64,000 bases of DNA from Treponema socranskii subsp. buccale (lineage in GTDB: Bacteria > Spirochaetota > Spirochaetia > Treponematales > Treponemataceae): contig NZ_CP054258.1 of NCBI RefSeq assembly GCF_024181585.1, forward strand, positions 1,612,001 through 1,676,000, read 5' to 3'. Shown piece after piece: positions 45,752 through 53,831 of the stretch. The position numbers and the translations under genes were made by a program. Under the pieces are notes generated by a model that saw nothing but the letters and a program-made list of their open reading frames with translations, did no database searches and was not told where the DNA came from. Position 1 is the first letter of the stretch. Every line of letters starts with the position of its first letter.

Positions 45752-46726
45752 TTACACGACAGTGCCTAAGCACCGCGCATCTTCGGCATCGCGCAGTTTT
45801 CGTACGACGCGAAGCTTCGCGCTCCGCGACGGCGAATTGCCTGAAACCTCTTCCGCCGAGGGACTTACGGGTTTTTTCGTAAGCACTTCGGCGCACGGCG
45901 TCCCTCCGCAGCGGCAAGCCGGAACCTCGGGCGGACAGACGCAGGACTTTCCGAGATTCCGGAAATAATTTTTTACGATGCGATCTTCGAGCGAATGGAA
46001 CGTGATCACGCCCATCTTTCCGCCCGCCTTCAAATCGTTGAACGCATCGTGCAGCGCCCGCGGAAGCCGCGCAAGTTCGCCGTTTACCGCAATGCGGAGC
46101 GCTTGAAACGTACGCGTCGCGGGGTGTATCGATCCGTGCCGGTACTGCAAAGGCACCGCATCGTAAATAATATCGGCAAGCGCTTTCGACGAACGGATTT
46201 CCCCGCTCGCCCTCGCCTTCACTATCGCACGCGCTATGCTGCGGCTCAGTTTTTCTTCGCCCCAGCGGTATATCAAATCGGCAAGCGCCCCTTCTTCCGT
46301 ACCGTTTACGATATCGGCGGCGCTTTTTCCTCCCGACGGCGTAAGACGCATATCGAGCGCTTCGTCGTGTCGAAACGAAAATCCCCTGCCCGACAGTTCG
46401 TAGTGGTACATCGATATGCCCAAATCGAACAGTATGATATCGGGCTTCGGAAAATCAGCAGGATACGACGCGTAAAAATCGTCGAACCAACCGTTGTAAA
46501 ACATCGTCCGTTCGGCAAAGCATTCGAGCCGCTCTTTTGCGCGCGCTAAAATGCCCGCATCGGCGTCGATGCCGATTACCTTACTATTCGGGAATTGCGA
46601 AAGAAATGCGAATGAATGGCCGCCCTCGCCGAGTGTCGAATCGCACATGACCGTTTTTTCATCTCCGTACGGGGCAAGCAGTTCAAGACATTCCTGCAAT
46701 AAAACAGGCGTATGAATCGCTTCCAT
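45752..46726 (-). CDS. rsmH: 16S rRNA m4C1402 methyltransferase RsmH (MraW)
   Basis: 324 residues. Opening HTPVLLQECLELL, SAM motif DSTLGEGGHSFAFL, ILFDLGISMYH, GRGFSFRHDEALDMRL and GVITFHSLEDRIVKNYF are diagnostic. It N4-methylates C1402 in the ribosomal P site. Second gene of the dcw cluster, 18 bases after mraZ. C-terminal CPPEVPACRCGG is a cysteine cluster seen in many homologues. Confidence 0.97.
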   Translation of the reverse strand: MEAIHTPVLLQECLELLAPYGDEKTVMCDSTLGEGGHSFAFLSQFPNSKVIGIDADAGILARAKERLECFAERTMFYNGWFDDFYASYPADFPKPDIILFDLGISMYHYELSGRGFSFRHDEALDMRLTPSGGKSAADIVNGTEEGALADLIYRWGEEKLSRSIARAIVKARASGEIRSSKALADIIYDAVPLQYRHGSIHPATRTFQALRIAVNGELARLPRALHDAFNDLKAGGKMGVITFHSLEDRIVKNYFRNLGKSCVCPPEVPACRCGGTPCAEVLTKKPVSPSAEEVSGNSPSRSAKLRVVRKLRDAEDARCLGTVV

Positions 46727-46744
46727 GCGCTTTCCTCCCCTGCG

Positions 46745-47188
46745 CTAAAAAAAGATCGAGCCGAGCTCTTCCGCAGCCCCGCGGAACGACGCTTCGCTTT
46801 CCTCGATATAGTGCCGATAGCTTTCCGCGTCCCACAGCTCGATGTATTTGCTGACGCCGAGCAAAACGCAGTCTTTGGAAAGCGCGGCATATTCGCGCAG
46901 ACTTTGGGGGATCGAAAGCCGCCCCGATTTATCGAACTCAAGTTCCTGCGCCGGCGCGACAAACCTCCTGAGCACGAGGCGGTTTTTTTCGCTGAACGGA
47001 GACGCGGCTTCCATGAGTTTCGAAGAAACGGTTTTCCATTCTTCGGGAGTAAAAAGCCATAGGCAGCGGTCAAGAGCCTGCGTCACGATGAGCACATTTC
47101 CGGCAAGTTCGGAACGCAGTTTGGCGGGAAAGAGAATTCTTCCCTTTTCGTCAAGCGTATTCCGAAATTCTCCTGTCAGCATACTCAT
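46745..47188 (-). CDS. mraZ: Transcriptional regulator MraZ
   Basis: 147 residues from the ATG at 47188 (MSMLTGEFRNTLDEKGRILFP); 47182 is a close alternative. Two AbrB-like halves each with the MraZ DxxGR motif: TLDEKGRI and EFDKSGRLSIPQSLREYAAL. MraZ forms rings that bind direct repeats in front of its own operon and represses the division cluster. The matching repeats are at 47188-47222, so autoregulation is well supported. Confidence 0.96.
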   Translation of the reverse strand: MSMLTGEFRNTLDEKGRILFPAKLRSELAGNVLIVTQALDRCLWLFTPEEWKTVSSKLMEAASPFSEKNRLVLRRFVAPAQELEFDKSGRLSIPQSLREYAALSKDCVLLGVSKYIELWDAESYRHYIEESEASFRGAAEELGSIFF

Positions 47189-47222
47189 GCCACTGCCTAC
47201 CACTTTTCCCCAGTAATTCCCA
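47188..47222 (-). promoter_or_regulatory. MraZ operator: four TGG repeats at 10-bp spacing
   Basis: On the minus strand TGGGA (47222-47218), TGGGG (47212-47208), TGGTA (47202-47198) and TGGCA (47192-47188) follow at exactly 10-base intervals. The known MraZ box is TGGG repeats separated by 5 bases. The first two match exactly, the last two are relaxed and run into the mraZ start codon. Confidence 0.85.
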
Positions 47223-47232
47223 CTTAGCAACT

Positions 47233-47260
47233 ATTTTATAACAAAAACACCGAATGTCAA
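47233..47260 (-). promoter_or_regulatory. Promoter of the mraZ-division cluster
   Basis: Minus-strand TTGACA (47260-47255), 16-base spacer, TAAAAT (47238-47233), immediately upstream of the MraZ boxes, so bound MraZ would cover the transcription start. Confidence 0.75.
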
Positions 47261-47290
47261 CGGATAAAACGGTATTTTTTACAAAGAAAT

Positions 47291-47319
47291 TTGCAAAATT
47301 CGTCGATTAGCTATATACT
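47291..47319 (+). promoter_or_regulatory. Promoter for the 47342 gene
   Basis: TTGCAA (47291-47296), 17-base spacer, TATACT (47314-47319), 22 bases before the ATG. Divergent from the mraZ promoter. Confidence 0.65.
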
Positions 47320-47341
47320 TGTATCGTGGAATTCGAAAACA

Positions 47342-48061
47342 ATGATAAATACGCTCAACGAAAGCTCGCTCCACCGCTCTTTGAAATCGCTTTATGCGCT
47401 CGAAAAAGGCTGTATGACGGAAGTCAATATCGACGGAAAAATTTACGACGTCGTCGACGCTCTCGGAAACATCACCGAAATACAGACGAAAAACCTTTCG
47501 TCGCTGCTCGTAAAAACGCTCGGTGCGATAAAAAGCGGGCGCAGCGTCAAAATCGTCTATCCTGTCGTCCGCATCAAATACGTTGCAGTCTATGACGAAA
47601 AAGGCGTACTTCTCTCGAAGCGGAAAAGCCCCGTCCGCGCTTCGATCTACAGCATATTCCGCGAACTCACCGGCCTCTATCCCGTGCTTTTAAAAAAGCG
47701 CTTTTCGCTCGATGTACTTGAAATCGCGATGAGCGAAATCCGCACGCAAAGCGAAACGCCGGTACAGTCGCCGAACGGCAGGCGCCGCTTTTTAAAAAAC
47801 TGGAACAAAACCGATAAGCGGCTCGAAACGATATTCGAAACGCACAGGTTTACAAAAGCGGGCGACTACCTTTCGCTAATCCCCGAATCCTGCCTGCCGC
47901 GTTTTTGCGCCCGCGATATCGCCTCTTCTCTCGCCGAAAACAAGGCTCTTCCCGCTTCCGCAAAAGCGCAAGCCAATCTCATGCTGTGGGTGCTTTCGCA
48001 CATGAACCTCATCGAAGCCGAAAACGACTTTTCCCGCCCGAGATATTATAGGATCAGATAA
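47342..48061 (+). CDS. Uncharacterised protein divergent from mraZ, nuclease-like N terminus
   Basis: 239 residues from the ATG at 47342 (MINTLNESSLHRSL). Residues 22-60 read MTEVNIDGKIYDVVDAL then EIQTKNLSSLL, a pattern of Asp on one strand and E-x-Q-x-K on the next that resembles the PD-(D/E)XK nuclease fold (related to DUF8091-type proteins). The rest contains a long basic helix (RRRFLKNWNKTDKRLE) and a winged-helix-like region (SLAENKALPASAKAQANLMLWVL). Cytoplasmic. Function unproven; the active-site reading is my inference. Confidence 0.6.
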   Translation: MINTLNESSLHRSLKSLYALEKGCMTEVNIDGKIYDVVDALGNITEIQTKNLSSLLVKTLGAIKSGRSVKIVYPVVRIKYVAVYDEKGVLLSKRKSPVRASIYSIFRELTGLYPVLLKKRFSLDVLEIAMSEIRTQSETPVQSPNGRRRFLKNWNKTDKRLETIFETHRFTKAGDYLSLIPESCLPRFCARDIASSLAENKALPASAKAQANLMLWVLSHMNLIEAENDFSRPRYYRIR

Positions 48062-48362
48062 AATTATGCTTACGGCGAGATTCCGACCGCGTTTCGAAAC
48101 CGCTTGACGTGTGCACGATGCGGCGTAGCAGCGGGAGACACGCGTGCGACTTTGTGCGTTCAGCTTACGGAAGGACGTTCGGCTTCGCCTCACTGACGAG
48201 TTTGCGACGCAAACTCGCGGTGTCTACGGAACGGTTGTTCTTTTTACGTGCCGCTTCCGCTGTGAGAGCCGCTACGTCTACAAAAGTTGTACGTCGGTCA
48301 TTCTCGCCGGAAGCACAACTTGATTAGCTGATACTTTCCAAACTCGATATGCAACCTAATAA
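48062..48362. other. Gap without a recognisable gene
   Basis: About 300 bases after the 47342 gene. I see small inverted repeats, including CGAGTTTGCG-AC-GCAAACTCG near 48198-48217, which recalls the arms of the long-form leader element, but no supported ORF or RNA. Possibly decayed repeat DNA. Confidence 0.4.
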
Positions 48363-48505
48363 AAAAAGGGGCTGTCTCAAAAGTCGGTTACTTTCTCGAC
48401 AGCCTGTCGAGTTTAAAGTTAAGTCTTTATATTATAATGACTTAACTTTAAACGTCGCACATAAAATCAAGGAAGCTGTCCAAAAACTGAAGTTTTTGGA
48501 CAGCC
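48363..48505. repeat. Full three-hairpin MITE-like repeat (inverse orientation)
   Basis: Nearly identical to the reverse complement of 24966-25113, with the same H3 (CTGTCTCAAAAGTCGG...), AT palindrome (GTTTAAAGTTAAGTC with a matching compensating change GACTTAACTTTAAAC) and H1 (GCTGTCCAAAAACT). The paired change in the palindrome shows that the hairpin has been maintained. Confidence 0.85.
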
Positions 48506-48557
48506 GCCGTATAAAAATCGGAATTATTGCACGTGAAAGCGCTTACGGGCAAAGTTA

Positions 48558-48583
48558 CCTCTAAAAACTGCAGTTTTTAGAGG
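48558..48583. terminator. 26-bp perfect palindrome after the flaA pair
   Basis: CCTCTAAAAACTG and its exact inverse, 5 bases beyond the flaA stop on the minus strand. No clean T run follows, so it may protect the 3' end of the flaA mRNA or act with the next repeat as a terminator. Confidence 0.6.
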
Positions 48584-48588
48584 TTCCC

Positions 48589-49308
48589 TTACCAGTTATC
48601 GGACATATCGTCTTCGTCGCGGTACTGCAAATCGTACAAATCGGTGACGACACGGAGCGCATCGAAATACACATAGTACGAACCGCGAGCAAGCATCGGA
48701 TTGCAGTCGATTCTGAAGCCGACGATGCGCAGACCCGGACGGCTGTTGTAAAACGCGCTCTGCTGTACGATGCCGTGCTCTCCGTCGGGAGAAGGCGGAA
48801 CGACGGCCGTCATCTTTTTCCAGCCGGCAAAACCGAGCGTTCCCATATACAGCTCGTAATTGCGTCCGAACATATCCTGTACGAGTACCCACAGATTATG
48901 ATCCTGATTCCGTCCGCACACCCACACGCTGATCGTCTTTGCAATACCTTCGACGGGCAGCGGGCGTACCGACGTGATGTAAAAGGAATTGACACCGCGG
49001 CGGAAAAATTCGACTTTTACGCCGTACACGAACGCATCTTCGTCTTCTTTACCTTTATCCTCTTCGAGCGTGTCTTTCATCGCGGGATTTCCGTCGAAAA
49101 GGCGCGACGTGATAAAACCGTAATCCGAAGAGATCGTGACGTTCCACGAACCTTCGCGTTCGAATTTATCGACGTTTATTTCGCGGAGCGCCATCGCGGC
49201 GGAATCCGCTCCGATCGTTTCGGGCGTCGGTTCCAAAAGGCTCGAATTCTGCGCAAAGATCAAACCGCCTGCAAGTACGGCACAAACCGCCAATATGATT
49301 TTTTTCAT
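48589..49308 (-). CDS. flaA: Periplasmic flagellar sheath protein FlaA (second copy)
   Basis: 239 residues with signal peptide MKKIILAVCAVLAGGLIFAQ. The mature part has the FlaA-family beta-sandwich features: INVDKFEREGSWNV, YGVKVEFFRRGVNSFYITSVRPLPVEGIAKTISVWVCGRNQDHNLWVLVQDMFGR, GTLGFAGWKKMTAVVP, and SYYVYFDALRVVTD. FlaA forms the sheath around the FlaB core of the spirochaete periplasmic flagellum. It starts directly after the stop of the upstream flaA (no gap), so both are translated from one mRNA. The acidic tail (RDEDDMSDNW) is specific to this copy. Confidence 0.92.
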   Translation of the reverse strand: MKKIILAVCAVLAGGLIFAQNSSLLEPTPETIGADSAAMALREINVDKFEREGSWNVTISSDYGFITSRLFDGNPAMKDTLEEDKGKEDEDAFVYGVKVEFFRRGVNSFYITSVRPLPVEGIAKTISVWVCGRNQDHNLWVLVQDMFGRNYELYMGTLGFAGWKKMTAVVPPSPDGEHGIVQQSAFYNSRPGLRIVGFRIDCNPMLARGSYYVYFDALRVVTDLYDLQYRDEDDMSDNW

Positions 49309-50031
49309 TTATTTGCCCTCCGAAGCATTGCCGAAGTCCGCATCTTTGAGTTCGTAACCGTCGAAGATATTCGCAAGCGCCCTCGTAACGTATTTCATCT
49401 GATCGAAAAAGATCGTATACGAATCGACGAATTCTTCGGGACTCGTACGGATCCTGAAACCGAGAAACGACATCGAGTCCCTGCCGCTGCTCGCCCTCGA
49501 ATGCTGCCGTATCCAGCCCGGAACGGAAACAACCATGTTTTTCCATCCGTCGAATGCGAGGTTGCCCGCAGGAAGCACGAGAACGCGGCCGTCGGCATCT
49601 CTGACAAGCAGATCGAGGAAATACATATAGTGCGCGCCCCACACCCAAAAATCGATCTGTGTGACCGTTCCGACAAAAGGAATTTCATACGCTTTTCCGT
49701 CTTTTACCGGATACACTTCAAACCAGTTGTCGCCCTTTCGCTTAAACGCGATCTGCACGCCGAGCACTTTTTGATTATCCTTACCGTCTTTGAGCAAGTA
49801 TTTCAGCGAATTGGGAATTCCGTCGAAGTACCCCATTTTAGGATAACCGTCGGCAATATAACGGCTCGCGCTGACGTCCCACGTCCATCCGTTTTCGCCT
49901 TCGCTGTTGAATTTGTCGATCACAAACGATTCGGTGCTCTTTTGCGTCTGCAGCGTTTCTTGGCTGAAAGCCGGCGCCGCATACGCCAAAAGCAGTCCAA
50001 ACCCCATACAGACTACCAAGCCCTTTTTCAT
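49309..50031 (-). CDS. flaA: Periplasmic flagellar sheath protein FlaA (first copy)
   Basis: 240 residues with signal peptide (MKKGLVVCMGFGLLLAYAAPAFS, cleavage before QET). FlaA-family features: FVIDKFNSEGENGWTWDVSASRYIA, GVQIAFKRKGDNWFEVYPVKDGKAYEIPFVGTVTQIDFWVWG, NLAFDGWKNMVVSVPGW, SYTIFFDQMKYVTRAL. The two copies are only distantly similar, so they are not recent duplicates; Treponema species are known to carry a FlaA2-type pair like this. AGGAG RBS lies at the end of leader repeat copy D. Confidence 0.93.
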   Translation of the reverse strand: MKKGLVVCMGFGLLLAYAAPAFSQETLQTQKSTESFVIDKFNSEGENGWTWDVSASRYIADGYPKMGYFDGIPNSLKYLLKDGKDNQKVLGVQIAFKRKGDNWFEVYPVKDGKAYEIPFVGTVTQIDFWVWGAHYMYFLDLLVRDADGRVLVLPAGNLAFDGWKNMVVSVPGWIRQHSRASSGRDSMSFLGFRIRTSPEEFVDSYTIFFDQMKYVTRALANIFDGYELKDADFGNASEGK

Positions 50032-50038
50032 GCAAGAC

Positions 50039-50085
50039 TCCTATAAAAACTTTTGCAGAAAGCATCAGCTTTCGAAAAAGTCGGA
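50039..50085 (-). repeat. Hairpin leader element, copy D (upstream of flaA)
   Basis: ACTTTTTCGAAAGC-TGAT-GCTTTCTGCAAAAGT hairpin (50049-50081), then AGGAG used by flaA. The inner stem GAAAGC/GCTTTC differs from all other copies on both sides. The GTGCGC hairpin is absent. Confidence 0.75.
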
Positions 50086-50211
50086 AATTGTCTGACCATA
50101 CAGACTACCATACTCTATTATCGGACGGTTTTGCAAATTTGATTATACCGAAAGATATTATATTTTGAGATACGCATTTTGTCAAATCATTGATGCAGTG
50201 TCGTAAAATTA

Positions 50212-50240
50212 TTGAATGAAAAACCGCAGTGCGGTACAAT
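50212..50240 (+). promoter_or_regulatory. Promoter for the 50290 esterase gene
   Basis: TTGAAT (50212-50217), 17-base spacer containing CCGCAGTGCGG, TACAAT (50235-50240). The gene's AAGGAG follows at 50277-50282. Confidence 0.65.
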
Positions 50241-50289
50241 AAGTTAGCTAAAGATAATTAACGGCAAAGTCCGCCAAGGAGCTTTCGAT

Positions 50290-51225
50290 ATGGCAAGCAT
50301 TCGATATACGCTTACGAAATTTTTATTTAAAAGTTTTGTGCGCCCGATGATGAAAAAGGCCGCCTCCGATCCTGAACATTTCCTTAAAGAACAGTATAAG
50401 GCGCAGCAAAAAAAGAAACTCGCGCTTTCGGATCTTCACAAAAAATACGACTTCGATGAAAGGACGGCAGGCGGAATTCCGTATTATGCCGTACACAGCC
50501 GCGATAAAAATTGCGGCGGTACGGGTGCGCAGAAAAAGCTCGTGCTGTACTTTTTCGGCGGCGGCTTCGTGATGTCAGGCGATGCGGGCGATTTCGATTT
50601 TGCACAGGATATGGCCGATCAAACGGGAGCCGACGTGTGGATTGTGTGGTATAAGCTTTTTCCCGAAACGACGGGGAAAGAACTTATCGAATCGATTATC
50701 GACGTTTATAAAGAAGCGCTCGGCGCATATGAGGCGAAAGACATCGCCTTTTTCGGCCTGTCGTCCGGCGGCTCTTTGTGCCTTGACATTTGTACATACA
50801 TTACCGAACAAAAACTCGGCCTTCCGCTTCCGGGCAAACTCATTCCGTTTTCGGCTACGATCCAAATGCCGCCGACAACCGCACAGCTTGACAATATGAA
50901 GCGCATCGCAAAAAAAGATGCGATGTTTACCGCAGAATACGTCGAAGCCGCATCAAAGATGATGTCGCTGTGCGGAGCGCTCGGTTTTTTGGGGAATTCC
51001 GTTTCATACAGCTGGAAAGGTTTTCCGCGCATCGCGGCCTTTTACGGAACGGACGAAATCTATTATGCCGAACTCGATGCCTTTAAGCAAAAATGTGAAG
51101 CGGACGGCGTTGCGCTTGAAATTCATATCGGAAAAGGCATGATGCACACGTGGGCTGCCGCGGGCTGGCTTCCGGAAGCGAAGGAAACGCGCAAAATTAT
51201 TTACGCATATATAAAAGAAAATTGA
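50290..51225 (+). CDS. Alpha/beta-hydrolase (HSL-type esterase)
   Basis: 311 residues with a good AAGGAG. Oxyanion-hole motif YFFGGGFVMSG (HGGG in typical hormone-sensitive-lipase esterases, here FGGG), nucleophile elbow GLSSGGSL, Asp candidate in FYGTDEIYY, and His in GKGMMHTWAA. Length and order fit HSL/acetyl-esterases. No signal peptide; the first 20 residues are an amphipathic basic segment that may contact membrane. Hydrolyses short acyl esters by family; natural substrate unknown. Single transcription unit. Confidence 0.82.
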   Translation: MASIRYTLTKFLFKSFVRPMMKKAASDPEHFLKEQYKAQQKKKLALSDLHKKYDFDERTAGGIPYYAVHSRDKNCGGTGAQKKLVLYFFGGGFVMSGDAGDFDFAQDMADQTGADVWIVWYKLFPETTGKELIESIIDVYKEALGAYEAKDIAFFGLSSGGSLCLDICTYITEQKLGLPLPGKLIPFSATIQMPPTTAQLDNMKRIAKKDAMFTAEYVEAASKMMSLCGALGFLGNSVSYSWKGFPRIAAFYGTDEIYYAELDAFKQKCEADGVALEIHIGKGMMHTWAAAGWLPEAKETRKIIYAYIKEN

Positions 51226-51319
51226 AAATCAGGGCGATGAACGACTGCGAATATTGCGGCAAAAACCATCGGCACCGAATAACTAATCGGTACCTCAATG
51301 CGCATGTTTTTGCAATCTT

Positions 51320-51968
51320 TTATTCGTCTTGTTTGGACTCATATGCTGTCAGCCTCAGCTTGCCGTCCACATATTCTCCCAAAAACACATCGCTGTATTT
51401 ATTTAATCCCTGCTTTTTAATTTCTTCGATCAGCCATTCTTCATCCTTGCCTATCACTTCTAAAATATCCGCTTGCAGCTGCCCGTCCGTTATCAGCGGA
51501 AACTTCGGATTTGCTTCTCCCGGAAGTATAATGATCAATTGACCGTTTTGCTCCACGACCGCTCTTTTTACATCTTTTGTTGAATAAACGTTTTTTGTTC
51601 GAAGCTTAAAAGCTATATCATGAGCGGATAAACCCGCTTTTTCACAATTTTCAATATTGATTTTGCCGTTATCAATAATTATCAATGCTTTTCCGTCTAT
51701 GACCTGTTTTGCTTTCACATTATGCGTTTTGATCCATTTTAAGATCAATACAAGCGTACACCAAATACATAAAACGCCTATATAATCCAATAACCGAATA
51801 TTATTGTTATAAATCACGCCTCCGATAATACCTCCGAGCACGTAATTTTGCACTTGATCACTGGCTGATGCAGGAGCTAAATTTCCTTTTCCCGAAATAT
51901 TTATTATTCATAGTAAAAGCAAAAAAACCGATTAACAATTTTATTGCCACTAAAACAAATCCGTTCAT
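51320..51968 (-). pseudogene. DUF421 (YetF-like) membrane protein gene, frameshifted
   Basis: The N terminus MNGFVLVAIKLLIGFFAF starts at 51968 with GGGAG from leader copy E. The rest of the family signature, GKGNLAPASASDQVQNYVLGGIIGGVIYN, continues in a different frame from about 51895 and runs to 51320 (KWIKTHNVKAKQVIDGK..., EEIKKQGL). One frameshift, near the T-rich tract at 51915-51935, separates them, leaving a stop at 51858-51860 in the first frame. The normal protein has three N-terminal membrane segments and a cytoplasmic domain. Either a recent pseudogene, a base error, or a slippery-tract switch. Confidence 0.8.
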
Positions 51969-51972
51969 ATTT

Positions 51973-52000
51973 CTCCCATAAAAACTTTTGCAGGAAATAT
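51973..52000 (-). repeat. Hairpin leader element, copy E (3' arm only)
   Basis: ATATTTCCTGCAAAAGTTTTTATGGGAG is identical to the 3' part of copy B, but the 5' arm is replaced by unrelated AT-rich sequence, so the hairpin cannot form. Confidence 0.65.
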
Positions 52001-52041
52001 CAATTATAAAAGAAAACCGAAAATTCGCGCCCGGGAATTTC

Positions 52042-52641
52042 TTAAGGATATTCCACGCCGTATTCCTGCGCGACCTTTTTATACGCATACAGCATATACG
52101 CGCCGTAAATCATCGTCGCACATGCCCCGCCGATTCCCGCCACGGCGTACACTTCAGGCCATGTCATTGTCGTCGTAAAAGCAAGATACGAGGCAACAAG
52201 CGAAAACACAATCGGAACAGGCGCGATAAAATAATCGATTTTTCTGTTCATGATTTTTGCGAGCGGAATAAAGTGCAAGCCGATAATAAGGGTTACGGCC
52301 GGTAAAATCAGTTTTTCAAGATGAACGGCTGCAAGCGTTACGGCAATAACCGTCAGCGCCGAATAACTAATCGCGCTTACTATACCCATATTTTTAGCAA
52401 TCTTTTTTCCCGCTTCGGACGGTACCGCTTTAAAACGCTTTGCGTGTTTGATGTTTTTTATGCTCGCAAAAACGATGTACGCGCCGTATACGACGGTCAG
52501 CGCGAATAAAACCATACCGGCCCTGCCCCATGCAAAGCAAAACCAGACGGAATAAAACAAAGTGAAAACCGCCATCATAATTCCGTAGGGTGCGATGTTT
52601 TGCGCGATCTCGCCGAATTCCTGTTTCGTTTCGTTATCCAT
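52042..52641 (-). CDS. Small polytopic membrane protein
   Basis: 199 residues with about six membrane segments (GIMMAVFTLFYSVWFCFAW, MVLFALTVVYGAYIVFA, ISYSALTVIAVTLAAVHL, LILPAVTLIIGLHFIPLAK, FIAPVPIVFSLVASYLAF, YAVAGIGGACATMIYGAYM). Resembles DUF7010-type proteins; no transporter motif recognised. It begins 24 bases after the class-M sirtuin with a good GGAG, so the two form an operon. Whether it takes part in the sirtuin's pathway is unknown. Confidence 0.65.
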   Translation of the reverse strand: MDNETKQEFGEIAQNIAPYGIMMAVFTLFYSVWFCFAWGRAGMVLFALTVVYGAYIVFASIKNIKHAKRFKAVPSEAGKKIAKNMGIVSAISYSALTVIAVTLAAVHLEKLILPAVTLIIGLHFIPLAKIMNRKIDYFIAPVPIVFSLVASYLAFTTTMTWPEVYAVAGIGGACATMIYGAYMLYAYKKVAQEYGVEYP

Positions 52642-52665
52642 TTTTTTTCTCCGAACCGCACTGTA

Positions 52666-53529
52666 TCACAATCGCCGCATTTTTTCCAGCACGCTCAGCA
52701 CGTTTGCAATATCTCCGTTTATGCAAATCGCGCGGTCGCGGATTTCGTCGGGACAAAACGCTTCGCCGTAATTGATGCACGCGTAAAGCGAACGCGGGTT
52801 GTCGGCGCACATACGCCAAAACGGATATTTGATAATACCGGGCGTATTCGAGCCGACGCCCAATTCCAAAAAGAGGATGTTTTCGTTTTTATGCGCCGCG
52901 ATAAAGTTGCCGCAGCGTTCGGAAGCTCGGTGCCAACCTTCGTCTTCCACGAATGTTGAATCGCTTCGAAGGTTCATCGACATCGGTTTCCCGCATCTCG
53001 GACAGTACGGAATCAAATCGGACGGAATGCGCATGTCTTTTTGCGTTTCGACCATTTTGCGGACGGCGTCCTCGTTGTCGTAGGTTTTGTCGTGGCAGGG
53101 AACGGAACACTGCCATAAGCCGTAGTCGCCCTGCGTGTAAAAGAGCCGCGTTTTATCAAAGCCCGCTTTTTGAAAGCAGTGATCGACGTTCGTCGTCAGC
53201 ACAAAGTAATCCTTGCCGGCCGTCAGCTTACGCAGATTTTCGTAGATCGGTTTCGGCGCGTCGGTATAGCGGTTTATCATAATGTAGCGGCTCCAGTACG
53301 CCCAAAATTCTTCGAGCGTTTTAAACGGATAAAAACCGCCCGTATACATATCGGTAAAGCCGTACTTTGTGCGGAAATCGGAAAAATATTTTTCAAAGCG
53401 ATCGCCCGAATAGGTAAAACCTGCGGAAGTTGAAAGTCCCGCGCCCGCGCCGATCAGCACGGTATCCGCTTTCGAAAGCGCTTCGTTCAGCCGCTCAAGG
53501 AGCGGCAAAAATTCATTTACAAATTCCAT
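52666..53529 (-). CDS. Class M sirtuin (SirTM-type protein ADP-ribosyltransferase)
   Basis: 287 residues. NAD-binding GAGAGLSTSAGFTY, then TTNVDHCFQKAGF. The position of the deacetylase catalytic His is Gln133 in LFYTQGDYGLWQC, and Arg188 lies in MNLRSD. As I recall, Asn/Gln/Arg at these places, with the same spacing (19 and 55 residues), define the SirTM class, which ADP-ribosylates a lipoylated GcvH-like protein in Firmicutes. Zinc cysteines C141, C145, C176, C179. Usual partners are a macrodomain hydrolase, GcvH-L and LplA2; here only a macrodomain is seen, 10 kb away at the window end. Good AGGAAAGG RBS. Target unknown here. Confidence 0.88.
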   Translation of the reverse strand: MEFVNEFLPLLERLNEALSKADTVLIGAGAGLSTSAGFTYSGDRFEKYFSDFRTKYGFTDMYTGGFYPFKTLEEFWAYWSRYIMINRYTDAPKPIYENLRKLTAGKDYFVLTTNVDHCFQKAGFDKTRLFYTQGDYGLWQCSVPCHDKTYDNEDAVRKMVETQKDMRIPSDLIPYCPRCGKPMSMNLRSDSTFVEDEGWHRASERCGNFIAAHKNENILFLELGVGSNTPGIIKYPFWRMCADNPRSLYACINYGEAFCPDEIRDRAICINGDIANVLSVLEKMRRL

Positions 53530-53831
53530 AATCCTTTCCTGAATCTTTTCTATAAAAATTTAACGAGCCGACATACTGTTTTTTCACCTTTTCTTTTTTT
53601 CATTTTGCCGCACCTATGTCTTTATACATATATACTATTCCGATGTTCCTGCCGAATTTCCGCATAATAATTGAAAATATCGATAGTTATTTTTTTGTAT
53701 TTTTAGGTCAGGCTGTCAAACCGAATATCCATAAAAACCCCCTAATCGTTCGGTAAGAAAATATCATAAAAGAGTACTGCTTCGCAAATAAAGATTTTAT
53801 CGGTAATAATTTAAAGTTTAAGTTTTGCCTC
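53530..53831. other. AT-rich intergenic region
   Basis: About 300 bases between the convergent-facing 3' end of the VOC gene and the sirtuin start, containing likely upstream signals for the sirtuin (TATAAAG-like -10 near 53620 on the minus strand). No ORF or RNA supported. Confidence 0.4.

Noticed and set aside
48349-48564. 71-codon open frame
   Set aside because: Consists mostly of the three-hairpin repeat.
48775-50046. 423-codon open frame opposite both flaA genes
   Set aside because: Spans two real genes and their junction; no signal or motif.
50100-50150. Sigma-28 promoter (TCCGATAA) for flaA
   Set aside because: The -10 resembles the consensus but no TAAA lies at the right distance upstream; too weak to list.
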